From: Carex sylvatica
Taxonomy: Eukaryota > Streptophyta > Magnoliopsida > Poales > Cyperaceae
Length of the DNA: 64,000 bases
NCBI GenBank assembly: GCA_964058845.1
Contig: CAXKVR010000229.1
Coordinates: forward strand, 1 to 64,000
Direction: 5' to 3'
Shown here one piece after another: positions 22,060 to 33,028 of this stretch; positions within the stretch are counted from its first letter, which is position 1; the number at the start of each line of letters is the position of its first letter. The translations under genes were made by a program, and so were the position numbers. A model generated the notes under the pieces. It was not told where the DNA came from. It did not search any database and saw nothing but the letters and a program-made list of their open reading frames with translations.

Positions 22060-25000
22060 CTGAAAGAATATTAAAGTTTAATAATATTTCTGCTATGTTA
22101 CACTTCACCTGGATAATGCTACTTATCACACAAATTTGTTATATGTTTCACAATGAGGGGGTTGTGGGTCACACGATTGGCATGATCTGCCTTCTCTTAA
22201 GGAGATCAGAGTAGGTCTGATGGACATCGAATTTATTTTTTAGTTCAACGAGCTTCAATATCGTCTGATCCGTATTAATATCTGTGCGTACAAAAATTAA
22301 AGCAAGCACTGCACGGATTTTAAAAAAAATGCATGTATCTTAATGCAGATCGGGCGGTGATTGAACACATTGAACTAAAGTAGGTCCTATTGGGTTTTGA
22401 CAGTTCAAACTCATTGATTAGCTTAAGATGCGAAAATAGCGTAAAACAAAAATTTTACTTCTAACTTAAGTCAAGGATTAAACGAGGTATGTCAGGAAAC
22501 ATTCTAAGGGGTCCACCTTCCATATTCCTTTGGCATCAAAACCCTTTTAATCATTTTACAGATCTACTCCATAATTGATTTCTAAAACTTTAATCTACTT
22601 ACCAATTAAATAGATTAATATAACATATTTATACCTTGTCTCCAAATTCTAATTGGAATACAGCAGACCGAGAAGACCGAATCTGGGGAACATCTCGCCT
22701 CGGAGTATCAGACGTCTGATACCTCTATCGGTTATCAACCAGGACTAACCAGAGAGCGGTTTATTTCTTTTGCCAGAAATATCGTAAACTGCAAAATTCT
22801 GCAAAAAACACTATTCACCAAGAAAATGACAAAATAATAATTACGACCCGTAGTTATTCTGATTTACTAATAAGCGAAAATAGAAATACTGTGACTTTTG
22901 CAAATATATTATTTTCGAATCCCATAACAACTGTAATCGAAAAATAGAGAAAAATAGAAACTCGAATCGATCTGATAATACGATACGAAGTGAATTAGAT
23001 ATATTTTCTCTCACCCCCACCCACTTATTTATAGGCTCCAAATATGTATGAAATTACCAAAATACGCATGCCACCTATGGTGCCACCTATTGTGGCGGTT
23101 TGGGATGTCGGCCAAGGGGTGAATTTACCAAAATGCTCTTGGCCCAATAAGGCATGAATAGTTTGGGCTTTAGAAATTGGGCTTTGACTTTGGGCTTTTA
23201 ATTTTAATCAATGCTTTGATTATTTTTGGACTTTAAAACCTATAATTCAAATCCATAATTAATATTTAAAATTCAAATCAAATATATATAATTGTCATGT
23301 ACAATTATATTTCTCTCGGTTATTTGTTTCGGTAACTTTTATACAATGTACCGTGTATGTTTATAAATTAACCTTTTATTTCTAATTTGCCATTTTTACA
23401 TGACATTTATAATTTAATTATATCACGTATAATTAATTATAACCATCTTATTATTAATCATAATTAATTTATAATTAATCAACAAGATTCTCCGATTAAC
23501 TCCTATATGGTGTGACCCAATAGGATATGTGTTATGTTGGTAAATAGAATTAAAACTGTTTTAACTTCTATAATCATAGGAGGCATCTGATATCTGCACT
23601 ATGACCATCCAATTACATAGATGATGCTGTACTGTACAATACCACGATTCAGTAAACTATTTTACTTGTGTCAGTTCTTCTGTCTCATAGCTATCAGATC
23701 AGTTTCAAGGTAGGTGTGTGTCATCTTTGCCAACTTAATTTTTTCTTGATCTTGAGCAGATTATCAAATATAATTACTCTTGTAATTATACCGCTAGCAG
23801 ATAATCTTACTCTATCAAGGTGCCTAGTTATGCTATAACACGTATAGAGATACGAGAGACAATAGTATTTTTGGTAAACCATCACTTCCTCAGCTAAGCT
23901 ATGCATACGGAAGTGCTACCGTTATAACTTTTTTTTATGGACAGTGTTAGATAACACTCACACATACACATCTTTTAGTAGGAACGATGAATACCTCATA
24001 CTTTAGAACTTAATACTGAATGAAAACATTAATGACATGAACACAATTCCATTTAATGTTTCATTTGGGGTCTGTTAAATATCATGTTCCTAGAACACGT
24101 ATCTATGTGATTAAAATGACATATCTTGTCAGTGGTCTGTAAAAATTTACCGTCTTTTAATCCACATACTAACCTTGTAGCGGTCAATTAGTGTTCCTGC
24201 TAATTATCTTGGTTAGTGACTTTTAAGAATATATATTATCTATATTATGGAGTTTCACAATTTCAGTCATGAACTCGAAATGATCCATAAATACAATAAT
24301 ACTCAAGGCAACAAAATAATATATAATTAAACATTCAATTCATGAACAAAGTTTTATGATAATTTATTGTATTATTGACTTCTAGATTATTACAAACTAA
24401 CAGGTCCGATGGGCATTAGACCTACTATGAATTCTTTGTTAAGACTCATTTTATTATCATGATTTTTTTTTTTTTTTTTGGTGCGACTTCTTGATCGATC
24501 ACAAAATGCTTGTGCTAACTTTTAGATTAGTTTCATTATATATCCAGATAGATTGAGGTATATAGGGTAGAATTGGAGTATGTACCCCATATCAATGCAA
24601 AATATCATCTCTTAGTGTGCTCAAAATTGAGAACCATTGATAAAATAACAATGTTAAATAATTGAATCTATAAATCTTTGAAATATTGGAGTAAACTAAT
24701 TACTATATTTGTGCAAATTACAATATTGAATTAGAGCTTTATCTTTGAGTTACCTTGTAAAATCTAATTTGATATTCCTTTGATTCTCACTACTAACTTT
24801 TTTGAAATGTCTTCCGAAAAATAACTTAGATTTGTAGAATTGTACTTACCTTTTTGGTTAAATGTATTTTCTGACAATTTCGATGAAAATTAAAGTTTAA
24901 AATGTCAATCTTGTGTGATAATTTATCACTATTAGTTTGTTATTTTTGTAGTTTGTTTTATTTTCATGCATGTTTTATTTTAATTTTTTTTAAATAAACT

Positions 25001-25690
25001 GGTATAATTTTCTGATTTAATTGAGTAGAAGATAGCACATGTATCAGTTAGATTGTTGTACCAGTGGTATTTCAATTCTCTAATTTAATTTAGGTAGAAT
25101 ACATAGGGTACCAGTAATACTGTAATTTTTACCAATAAAATTGTGTATCATTGGTACTTTAATTATCTTATCTCATTTTCACGAGAAACAAAATGATGTA
25201 ATGGTTTCACACAAGATCAATACAAATTGTCTAGGAGCTTGTTTGATGCAAAAACAAAAAAAAATAGTAATTTTTGTCATTCTACTGCTACTAGCCTACT
25301 AATAGGAAAACAAAATATATTTTATTCTACAACATTTAATAATAGGTAATTTTATTTGGAAATGGATTGAATTACAAGAACTCATATCACCATATAAACT
25401 AGGCTCCTGGTTGAGGATCAAATTGGTTGGAATTTGGAGAGATTATAAAATATGGATATGATATGGTCTGGAAGGCAAAAATCCATCATAAAAAGAACCT
25501 ACTGATAAAAGAAAAGAGTTGTTTGGAAAAATGCAGCTATGCCCGTAAAATAGTTTTAATCCTTTTTACCTATGCCACGTCATCAACATCATAATCTATC
25601 CAATTCAATTATCCATCCTTAATTATTATGATGGGAAGATTCATATCTTCTCATGTTCTTTACCTTCATTTAAAAGATATCTTATGTTTG
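22060..25690. repeat. Diverged segmental duplication, copy A (interrupted)
   Basis: Landmarks shared in order with copy B (27165-30790): AAAGTTTAATAATATTT, GTTTCACAATG...GTTGTGGGTC, GCATGAT-TGCCTT, AGTTTCATTATATAT-CAGATA, ATCAATGCAAAA, AATGGATTGAATTACA, CTATGCCACGTCATCAACAT and ATATCTTCTCATG. About 2.2 kb of unrelated sequence (about 22200-24440) interrupts this copy. No coding frame runs through it. Confidence 0.65.
22660..24430 (-). mobile_element. Probable minus-strand LTR retrotransposon remnant
   Basis: On the minus strand a promoter-like CCTATAAATAAG (23024-23035) is followed by a leader-like segment, the arrangement of a retrotransposon LTR. The long non-coding stretch 23.4-24.4 kb would be the 3' internal region. 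The block is absent from copy B of the surrounding duplication, which supports an insertion. There is no gag or pol ORF and exact LTR borders are not resolved. Short ORFs at 22841-23041 and 23721-23906 are not genes. Confidence 0.4.
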
Positions 25691-26061
25691 CATTTCTCTG
25701 CATTATTTTTTATAAGTTTAATAATGTTATTTTTATTATAAATAGATTTTGAAGTTCCAAAAAATTCAAAATCTATTAGTAAAGTACTTAATAAATAGTA
25801 AAAAAACAAAAAAAAAAAAATATAATTTGATTTGCAAGCACATTTTAATATATTCATCATGTTGAACGGTTTGAATCGACTGTTTGGACTTTGAAAATTT
25901 TAAAAATGTAGAGTGTAATTCGGTATCACTAAAAAAAAGATAAGTGGATCCTCCTCTTATAAAATTTAATATTATAAAATAAAGGTTATTATTTTCGGAG
26001 CGAAACCTGAAGAACGGTCCTAGTTATAATAACTAGAAATTATAAAGTTAACTGTAATGTA
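25691..26061. other. Half-copy of the core-sharing hairpin family and spacer
   Basis: 25.73-25.92 kb carries AAAATCTATTAGTAAAG, then TTCATCATGTTGAACGG and GACTGTTTGGACTTTGAAAA, which match one arm of the long hairpins. The partner arm is missing or badly decayed. Confidence 0.5.
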
Positions 26062-26466
26062 GAGTAAGGCTAGGGTGTTATGGGTTGCATAGATGATTAC
26101 GGTGTTACGGCTTAATATTTGAGTTTTTAAAATTCTAACGGTCGATTCGAATCATTTATCTTGTTCTCCATATTAATATGTGTTTGGGGACCAAATTTTA
26201 TATTTTTTGAAAATTTTTTACTATTATTTTAGATAGTTAGAAAATCAAATATTTGAATGGTGCAGAATTTTTTAGATCAAGTGATTTTCTACCTATCTAA
26301 AAAAATAGTAAAAAATTTTCAAAAAATATAAAATTTGGTCTCCAAACACATATTAAAATGGAGAACAAGATGAACGGTTCGGATCGACCATTAAAATTTT
26401 AAAAAGTTAAATATTAAGCTGTAGCACCGTAGCTCTCTATGCAACCATAGCACCCTAGCCTTACTC
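26062..26466. mobile_element. Hairpin MITE, core-sharing family (copy 2), perfect 10-bp TSD
   Basis: Termini GAGTAAGGCTAGGGTG and CACCCTAGCCTTACTC are perfectly inverted. CTGTAATGTA is duplicated at 26052-26061 and 26467-26476; a 10-bp duplication fits Mutator-like insertion. The arms contain CTTGTTCTCCATATTAATAT and its inverse, the core shared with the hairpins near 57 and 59 kb. Non-coding, 405 bp. Confidence 0.9.
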
Positions 26467-27164
26467 CTGTAATGTAATGTAATGCATACATTTATTAGCC
26501 AGTATAGACATCCTTTCTATTATACTGATAGACTTTCTGATCCACTGCATACCAGCAGAAAATAGTGATGGATATAAATTATCTAACTAATTAAAACTCT
26601 TTTAATCTGATGGTTCAAAATAAGTAAAGATCCATTCATAATTAATTAGTCAAGGATGTTCAATGCAAATTGTCTTATTTTAACCGAGATATAAAAGTTG
26701 GCTTATTCGTGATTCTGCTACAAAGTATTAATTTCATGTAATTAAGAGAGAGAGAGCATAGTCACACAATTCACATTTAATTCGCGAATTATTCGCGTTT
26801 TATTTGTTTTTTTGACGTTTTCGAACCGAATTCTGAATAAAACGCAAAAAATGTATAATTCATTTTATTCGCGAATAAAATGCAACTCACAAATTATTCT
26901 CGAGAAAAACGCAAAAAAAAAAAAGAGTTTTTCTTTTCTTTTGGGACTTTTTTTTTTCCTCCTTTATTTTACCGAATTATTTCTGAATTATATTCGAATT
27001 ATACTCGAATTATTTATTTTTTACCCCACTAAACCGAATCCGAACTATTCGTTTATCACTATAGTTGTAATGAGCGAGTTGAGGTCGTGAGTTTAATGAG
27101 TCAACCAACTGAATTTAATTCTGAAAGTAGATTAAGAGTATGTTTAGAAAAAAATTCTGAAAAG
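26467..27164. other. Spacer with a GGTTCGG-family MITE fragment
   Basis: 26.77-27.07 kb contains CGAATTATTCGCG and CGAATAAAACG repeats and ends TTTATCACTATAGTTG, diverged from the MITE at 34.12 kb. The 92-codon plus ORF here is translated repeat. Confidence 0.45.
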
Positions 27165-28246
27165 TAGATTATAAAAGTTTAATAATATTTATGCTATCTT
27201 AAAGTACTGAACCTGTATAATACTACTGATCACACAAAATTTTCTATATTATCACAATGGGTTTGTGGGTCTCACAATAGGCATGATTTGCCTTTTAGCT
27301 GAGACTCATTTTAGTCTCATGATAATACAATTTTTGTGATATATATTGATCTAACAGAAAAGGCATGTTTTTTGTGATTTTGTGCTAACTTTTAAATTAG
27401 TTTCATTATATATGCAGATAAATTAAGGTCGACACTATAATAGAATAGGAGTGTGTGTGTATATATATATATTCACTATATCAATGCAAAACCTCTTCTC
27501 TATCTTAGTGTCTTCAAATTGACAATGTCTCCATTTATCTCTTACAATTGAGTCTCATAAAAGTAGGATATAAATCTTCAAAATATTGGAGGAAACTAAT
27601 GGAACCTTAGCTTTACAAATTAGAACATTTAATTTGAACTTGAAATTTATGTCACTGTGCACATTCCAATTTGATCATATTCTTTTAGTTCTCACTACGA
27701 ATTCATTGCAGCTCAGATATGTCAAAATATGGCTTCACTAGGAAGAAAACTGAAGGTTAAAATGCCAGTTTATTCGGAAAACAATTGAGACACAAAGGCA
27801 GGAAGAAAACTGAAGGAAAAGATTGTGTATTAGAAATTTCAAGATCTTGAAATAATAAAAGAAGATAGAAATTCAAATGCATATAATGTAAATAAATTTC
27901 AAATAATGTCAATATATGATAAAGAGGAAGCTTTTTTGCAACAAAGAGCAAAATTACAGTCATTTTAACATGGACATGTAAATACTAAAAAAAAATCATT
28001 CTACATCTAATAATAGAAAAAAAGAAAAATTATATTTTATTGTACAAATTCTAATAATACTTCTGATATGTCTTGTATAATGTAGTTAGTATGCGTTTAC
28101 TTACAAAATGGATTGAATTACATGAACTCTTATCATTTTATACAATTAGGTTCCTAATTGGGAATCAAATTGTATGGTGATGGAATACTTCAGGAATTTT
28201 AATTGTACACTCATTTTACATTTGGTTGGAAATTGGAATATGAAGT

Positions 28247-29414
28247 ACCTGTTCGGCTGGTCGGATTAAACCTCCTTACAGGTCCTTAAGCTCTTAATCC
28301 AGCCAAACACAAGTTCCTTAAACAGGATTAAAGTATCTCCTTAGCGTCAATTCTTAATCCAGGGGTGATGCCCTTATAAAATTGTGCTCTTGAGCACCAC
28401 CGAATTGTTTTTTTTTTTTTACCCTTCTTCTTCCTTTTTGGTGCACACAATCCAATGAAGAAGAAAACAAAAACTCTCATTTTTGCAGCTGGAATAATCG
28501 TTGAATGTCCAATAAACTTGCAAAATCGAAAGTATAGAAAGCTTGAGCATGAAATGCTCTTTCTATTGAGATGCCTCATGACATATTTCCATTCTTTTGT
28601 TCTCATTTTGATTTTCTTTGTGAATATAATAGTTCCATGATTTTCTTTCCTTCTCATTTTGAATCTCTCGAGACCCTGGTTGTGATTTTCTCTTTGAACC
28701 TGCCTATTAGTTTTAAGCTGAAGAGAAAATATATATGTCACTAAAATTTGAGCTTTTCCACCCAATAAACTATTTTCTTTCCATTGCCATTGTTAGAAAC
28801 TTTTTCTCATCCTCTATGAGGCTTACATCAAAATGCCTTACACCTAGCACATGGATAATTCATCAAATTCTTGTAACGCATGGTTCATCTTCATTTCTAA
28901 ATGTGCATCGAGTTCTTCTTAGTAGAAGATAATTGGACTTGACTAGGCGAAAGAACAGTTAGCCATGGTTATATTTCAACCCTTTTATCCATGATTTTCT
29001 CTTTCTTTTTTTCTTTTTACTGGTAACCTTTTTGTTCCTCTTTTCTTTCTTTCTACTGGTACACATGCAGTCAGTACAAACTACCAACTAAAAAAATATA
29101 CAGTTATATTGCAATATTTTAACAGTACGTCTGACGCTTGTTTAATATAAAATTTGTAATTGAATACAATATACGGTGTGTTATTATTAATTGCAATCTA
29201 AATCAGTTATATTACAATTAGTTATATAAATCTTTATTATATAACAACAAATAATGCAATGGGTAATTTGGTCTTTTATACACATTTGACACTGAAAATA
29301 TTTTTTATGCATTTTAATCTTGTATCTTTAATCCAATGTCTCACTGAATACAAGCTCCTTATCTAAGATTAAAATCTTAAGCCTCACATGCTTAATCCGC
29401 GTTGCCGAAGAGCC
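28247..29414. mobile_element. Possible 1.2-kb TIR element
   Basis: Left end TACCTGTTCGGCTGGTCGGA and right end TCCGCGTTGCCGAAGAGCCC are inverse with mismatches (TTCGGC...CGGATTAA in both arms). CCTTAAGCTCTTAATCC and TTAATCC are repeated just inside. Copy A lacks this block. ORFs inside (28328-28765 minus, 28455-28640 plus) show no recognised transposase domain. Superfamily and target duplication are unresolved. Confidence 0.4.
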
Positions 29415-29693
29415 CCAAGGGATTATAAATCATGAAGGCAAAATTTCCTTCTAATTTTTTTTTTTTTGAGTTGATCAAGAAAAGAGAAGTATTAACATGA
29501 AATAAATATTTTATCTGTACTTCTAATATTCATTGAAATAAAAGTTTTGAGACGATATTAGCAATCGAACCTACTGATCTAGCTGCCCCTGAATTAGCTC
29601 AAAAGTGATTTAAGTAACAAAACAAACAGTGTAAAAACCACGGGTTAATTTCATTGAGGTTAGAGGTGACATCTGGACTCCAAAATCTACATT

Positions 29694-30641
29694 TAGGGGT
29701 GTCAATGGTACCTTTTTAGCTGTTTATCCACTCGTATCGTATTCGACAAGGCAAGTTTGAGTAATTTTTTTTTCGTTAGTTTATTGGGTATAGATATGAA
29801 TATTTTTTTATTTTTTGTTAACTAAATAAGTAAGAGTATGAGTAATGACTATTTCGTACCTGCCTTATAGGATAATAATAAAATCTAATTATATATTAAA
29901 TTCAATTTTCAAACACCTAAATATATATTTTGTGTTTTTAAACTTTCTTTTTTGATAAAAAAATAATTTAGTTGAAATTGATTGTACATTTATTTTTATT
30001 TTTATTAGAAATGCAATTATATATGTATGAAATAAATAAGTTTTTGATGTTTAATTTGTAAAATAAAATAAATTATTATATAGTATTATTCATTATTCAT
30101 CCGCTACCATTTTGTTACCTAATAATATTAACGGATAAGGGTAGGGTAGGATAAAATTAATTTTTAATGAGGATGGATAGAGTATGAATAAAGTCAATTT
30201 TAATAGGTATAGAGTGGAAAAAACGTACCGTGCCGTGACCAAGTGAACAGTGACCCGTGCCATGACCAAAATATCAAGGGGTGGTCACGGCGTGACTCGC
30301 GTGTCGTGTCCAAACGTAACTGGTCACGTTTCTCACGTTTAACTATTTTTTCATAATTTAAGTTAGTTTTTTCAAGATTCACCATTTTATTAAGACCTAA
30401 CTGTCTTAATTACACGTGACTCGCGTGATTACGTGCTATGATCGGATCTTTCGTGTGCCGTGTGGTGACCAAAATGTCAAGAGGTGATCACGGCACGCGA
30501 CACGCGAGTCACAGTACGGTACAGTAACACGTACCGTGCCGTTCCGTGACAGAACTGGCTTCGCCGTGCCATTTTTCCCACACTACAATATGAATATAAA
30601 AATGCCTCCACTCCATCTGTACCGTATCATTGACACCCCTA
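29694..30641. mobile_element. hAT-type non-autonomous element, 948 bp
   Basis: Termini TAGGGGTGTCAATGGTACC and CATTGACACCCCTA are inverted. The 8-bp flanks TCTACATT (29686-29693) and TCTACACT (30642-30649) differ at one base, as expected of an old hAT insertion. A nested palindrome at about 30222-30560 (ACGTACCGTGCCGTGACC at one side, GTACCGTGCCGTTCCGTGAC at the other, with GTGACTCGCGTG inside) looks like a second element. There is no transposase ORF. Confidence 0.82.
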
Positions 30642-30790
30642 TCTACACTTGAATTAAACCTATGCCACGTCATCAACATCCATCCAAATATATTATAATT
30701 ATTATGATCGGAGGATATATATGATCATATCTTCTCATGCTTTTTGTCTCCCTTCATTAAAGATAGAACATATATTTGTATTCTCTACAT

Positions 30791-31196
30791 GAATTTATAT
30801 ATAATTAATCATATTATTTTTATATTATACATAATTTTAAATACTCGAATTAATTTCGTATAGAATTAAGTGGTAAAAAATATTCAAAATATAAATACAC
30901 TAAAATTAATTTATAACTTTCTAATTTTAACTGCTTTACTTTATACTAAATTAATTCGAAAGCTTAAATTTTTTGCATGTCAGCGTATCAATCATAAAAT
31001 ATATGAGTTATAACAGTTCAAATTCATCATTTAAAATCAATCCGATAAATTTTAAAATTAAGTTTACAAATTTCTTTAATGAATTTAAGAACACCGTAGT
31101 TCTACTCCTATAAGTAATGCGCATTCAGGTATTAAATGAAGCACCTCATAGGAATTTCATCCAGCATATCGTAATCAGTCAAATTATCAGAGGTCC
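30791..31196. other. Spacer with MITE fragment
   Basis: 30.87-31.10 kb matches one arm of the 6.15-6.54 kb hairpin family (TACTAAATTAATTCGAAAG). No gene. Confidence 0.45.
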
Positions 31197-31376
31197 AGAT
31201 TTCAGATAAAGTAACCCCAATTTTTTAGTTTTGATCCAGACCGTCCGATCTGCTCTAACACGAATATTAAAGGACCCCGTGCATACTAGTACGGGCCGAA
31301 TTGGCACCATATCTGATCGGACGGTCAAAATCAAAACTAAAAAATTGGGCTACTTTAGGGGATGCATACTCAGTTC
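31197..31376. mobile_element. MITE (CCAGAT...TAAAGTAA family), second copy
   Basis: AATTTTTTAGTTTTGATCCA in the left arm is inverse to TCAAAACTAAAAAATTGGGC in the right. GACCGTCCGATC pairs with GATCGGACGGTC. Confidence 0.75.
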
Positions 31377-31389
31377 AGGCGAATGCGTA

Positions 31390-31590
31390 TCCTCTGCATT
31401 AACTCGAAAAAGAATCTTTTGAGTTAATGAATCTCAGCCGTCTAATTTTAAACGGAATCTATCCGGTTTCTGTCTATATTATAGAGATCATTTAATATTA
31501 ATGCAGATTTAATCGGTACAAATCTTAAAACATATTGAATGGTCGAGATGCATTAACTCAAAAGATTCTCTTTTGTGTTAATGCAGAGGA
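31390..31590. mobile_element. Hairpin MITE with TCCTCTGCATTAACTC termini
   Basis: TCCTCTGCATTAACTCGAAA at the left is inverse to TTGTGTTAATGCAGAGGA at the right, and AGAATCTTTTGAGTTAATG repeats internally. TA flanks both ends, possibly a 2-bp target duplication. It lies 13 bp from the previous MITE. Confidence 0.7.
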
Positions 31591-31934
31591 TATGAATTAC
31601 AGTTCAGGCTGGATCTATGAACTTCAACAATACAGGAAAATTAATTGAAAAGACTGGGGAAAGCTTTGTGATTGGAATTTTCGATTTCGTAAGGCAATAA
31701 AACAATAAAATTCAACAGCAAACAATGGCCTGAAATCGTATTTCTAAATTGGTTAGATTAAAGATGGTTGGTTAAAGTTTTTTCTTTCTTTTTTCTTTTT
31801 GCTTTAAAATTTGTGCATACTTCATAGCTCGAATGTACATGATTCATCATTTTTCATGCCTAAAATTGTACCTAAGCGATTTGCCTCGGATGAGCAAAAT
31901 TATTACCCTAAATTAAAAGGGTATTTTTGGAAAT

Positions 31935-32480
31935 TCTAATAAAATTATGTTTGGCTATCATACACTTAACCTGAATAATACCAGTGACCACGTGTTTGCT
32001 CTTTGTTTCACAATGTAGGGGCTGTAGGTCTCACAACTGGATGATTTTTTTCCTTTCAGTTGAGACTCATTTTGCTCTCATGATTAATTTTTCGGTTTTT
32101 TAAGATGTGTTGATCTAACAGACAGAATCATGTTATGTGTGCTTGCTTTTATTATAGTTTTCTTATATATTTAAGGTGGCAAGCATCGAATTCCAGTCTG
32201 TTATCAGTGCAAATATCTTCTCCGTTTTAGTGTGTTGAAATTGATTATATGTTGATTAGATAACAGTCTCCATTAATCTACTATAATGTGTTAATAATTG
32301 AGTTACATAAAATTCAAATATAATTATTTAAAATATTGGAGGGAACTAATGACCGTATTCGTGAACCGACAATTCACATAATTTAATTAGAGCTTTGTCT
32401 TTGATTCTAATATTTATAAAAATCAAAGTTATATGACAAATATTAGCAATCAAACTTACTGGCAAAAGAGAGGTACTCAT
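31935..32480. repeat. Diverged segmental duplication, copy C (partial)
   Basis: Carries TTTCACAATGTAGGGGCTGTAGGTCTCAC split over 32011-32039, then GTTGAGACTCATTTTGCTCTC, GTTGATCTAACAGA, CAGTGCAAATATCTTCTCC and GGAACTAATGACCG in the same order as copies A and B. The rest of the unit is missing. Confidence 0.55.
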
Positions 32481-33028
32481 CGGGAAAAGAAGAAATGCAG
32501 TTGTCTAACAACAGCATCCAATACGAACCGTTCTATTTTAATCATTGCCCTGTTTTTAATCGTGAGATATGTAAAACCTTGTATTTATTAATGTTTCTGA
32601 TACAAGCTGTTTCATGTTTCATTTAAGAGAGAATTTCAGAGTGATGATTTTTTTTTTTTCTTTCAAAAAGTGTCATTTTGTAGTTTGTGAACTCATTTAT
32701 GAATGAGAAAGTCTCTTATCCATATATATGCTCTTTGCATTCAAGTTCTGAACATTTTAACAAATATCTTTGATGAAATCTTCATGCTGGTGCATTTAGT
32801 GCACCACGACTTTTTAACAGTTCCAAGTTATTACTGTTGTTTTCTCATCAGTATTTGCCAGTTACAGAAGCTAAATAAACCATAGCCTGATTAAAAATTT
32901 AATAAAAAAAACAACAAATAGACATGAAGAAGTAACAAGAAAAAGAAAACAAAGTGAAGAGTAGAGCAAAATTGTGATACTATCAAGTCACAAAATTGTG
33001 AAAGTACAGCAAAGATTTAACATTAACA
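32481..33028. other. 3' flank of the YceD-family gene
   Basis: AT-rich. The minus-strand gene ends at 33029, so its 3' UTR and polyadenylation signals should lie here. No other gene is seen. Confidence 0.4.

Larger units (their letters stand above)
27165..30790. repeat. Diverged segmental duplication, copy B (interrupted)
   Basis: Same landmark order as copy A, starting AAAAGTTTAATAATATTTATG and ending in the CTATGCCACGTCATCAACAT and ATATCTTCTCATG block at 30660-30740. It is interrupted by a TIR element at 28247-29414 and a hAT element at 29694-30641. Its GAGACTCATTTTAGTCTCATG is better kept than in copy A. Confidence 0.65.

Noticed and set aside
28328..28765. 145-codon minus-strand ORF as a gene
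   Set aside because: Low-complexity Lys-rich content, overlap with a plus-strand ORF of equal quality, and location inside a putative TIR element.
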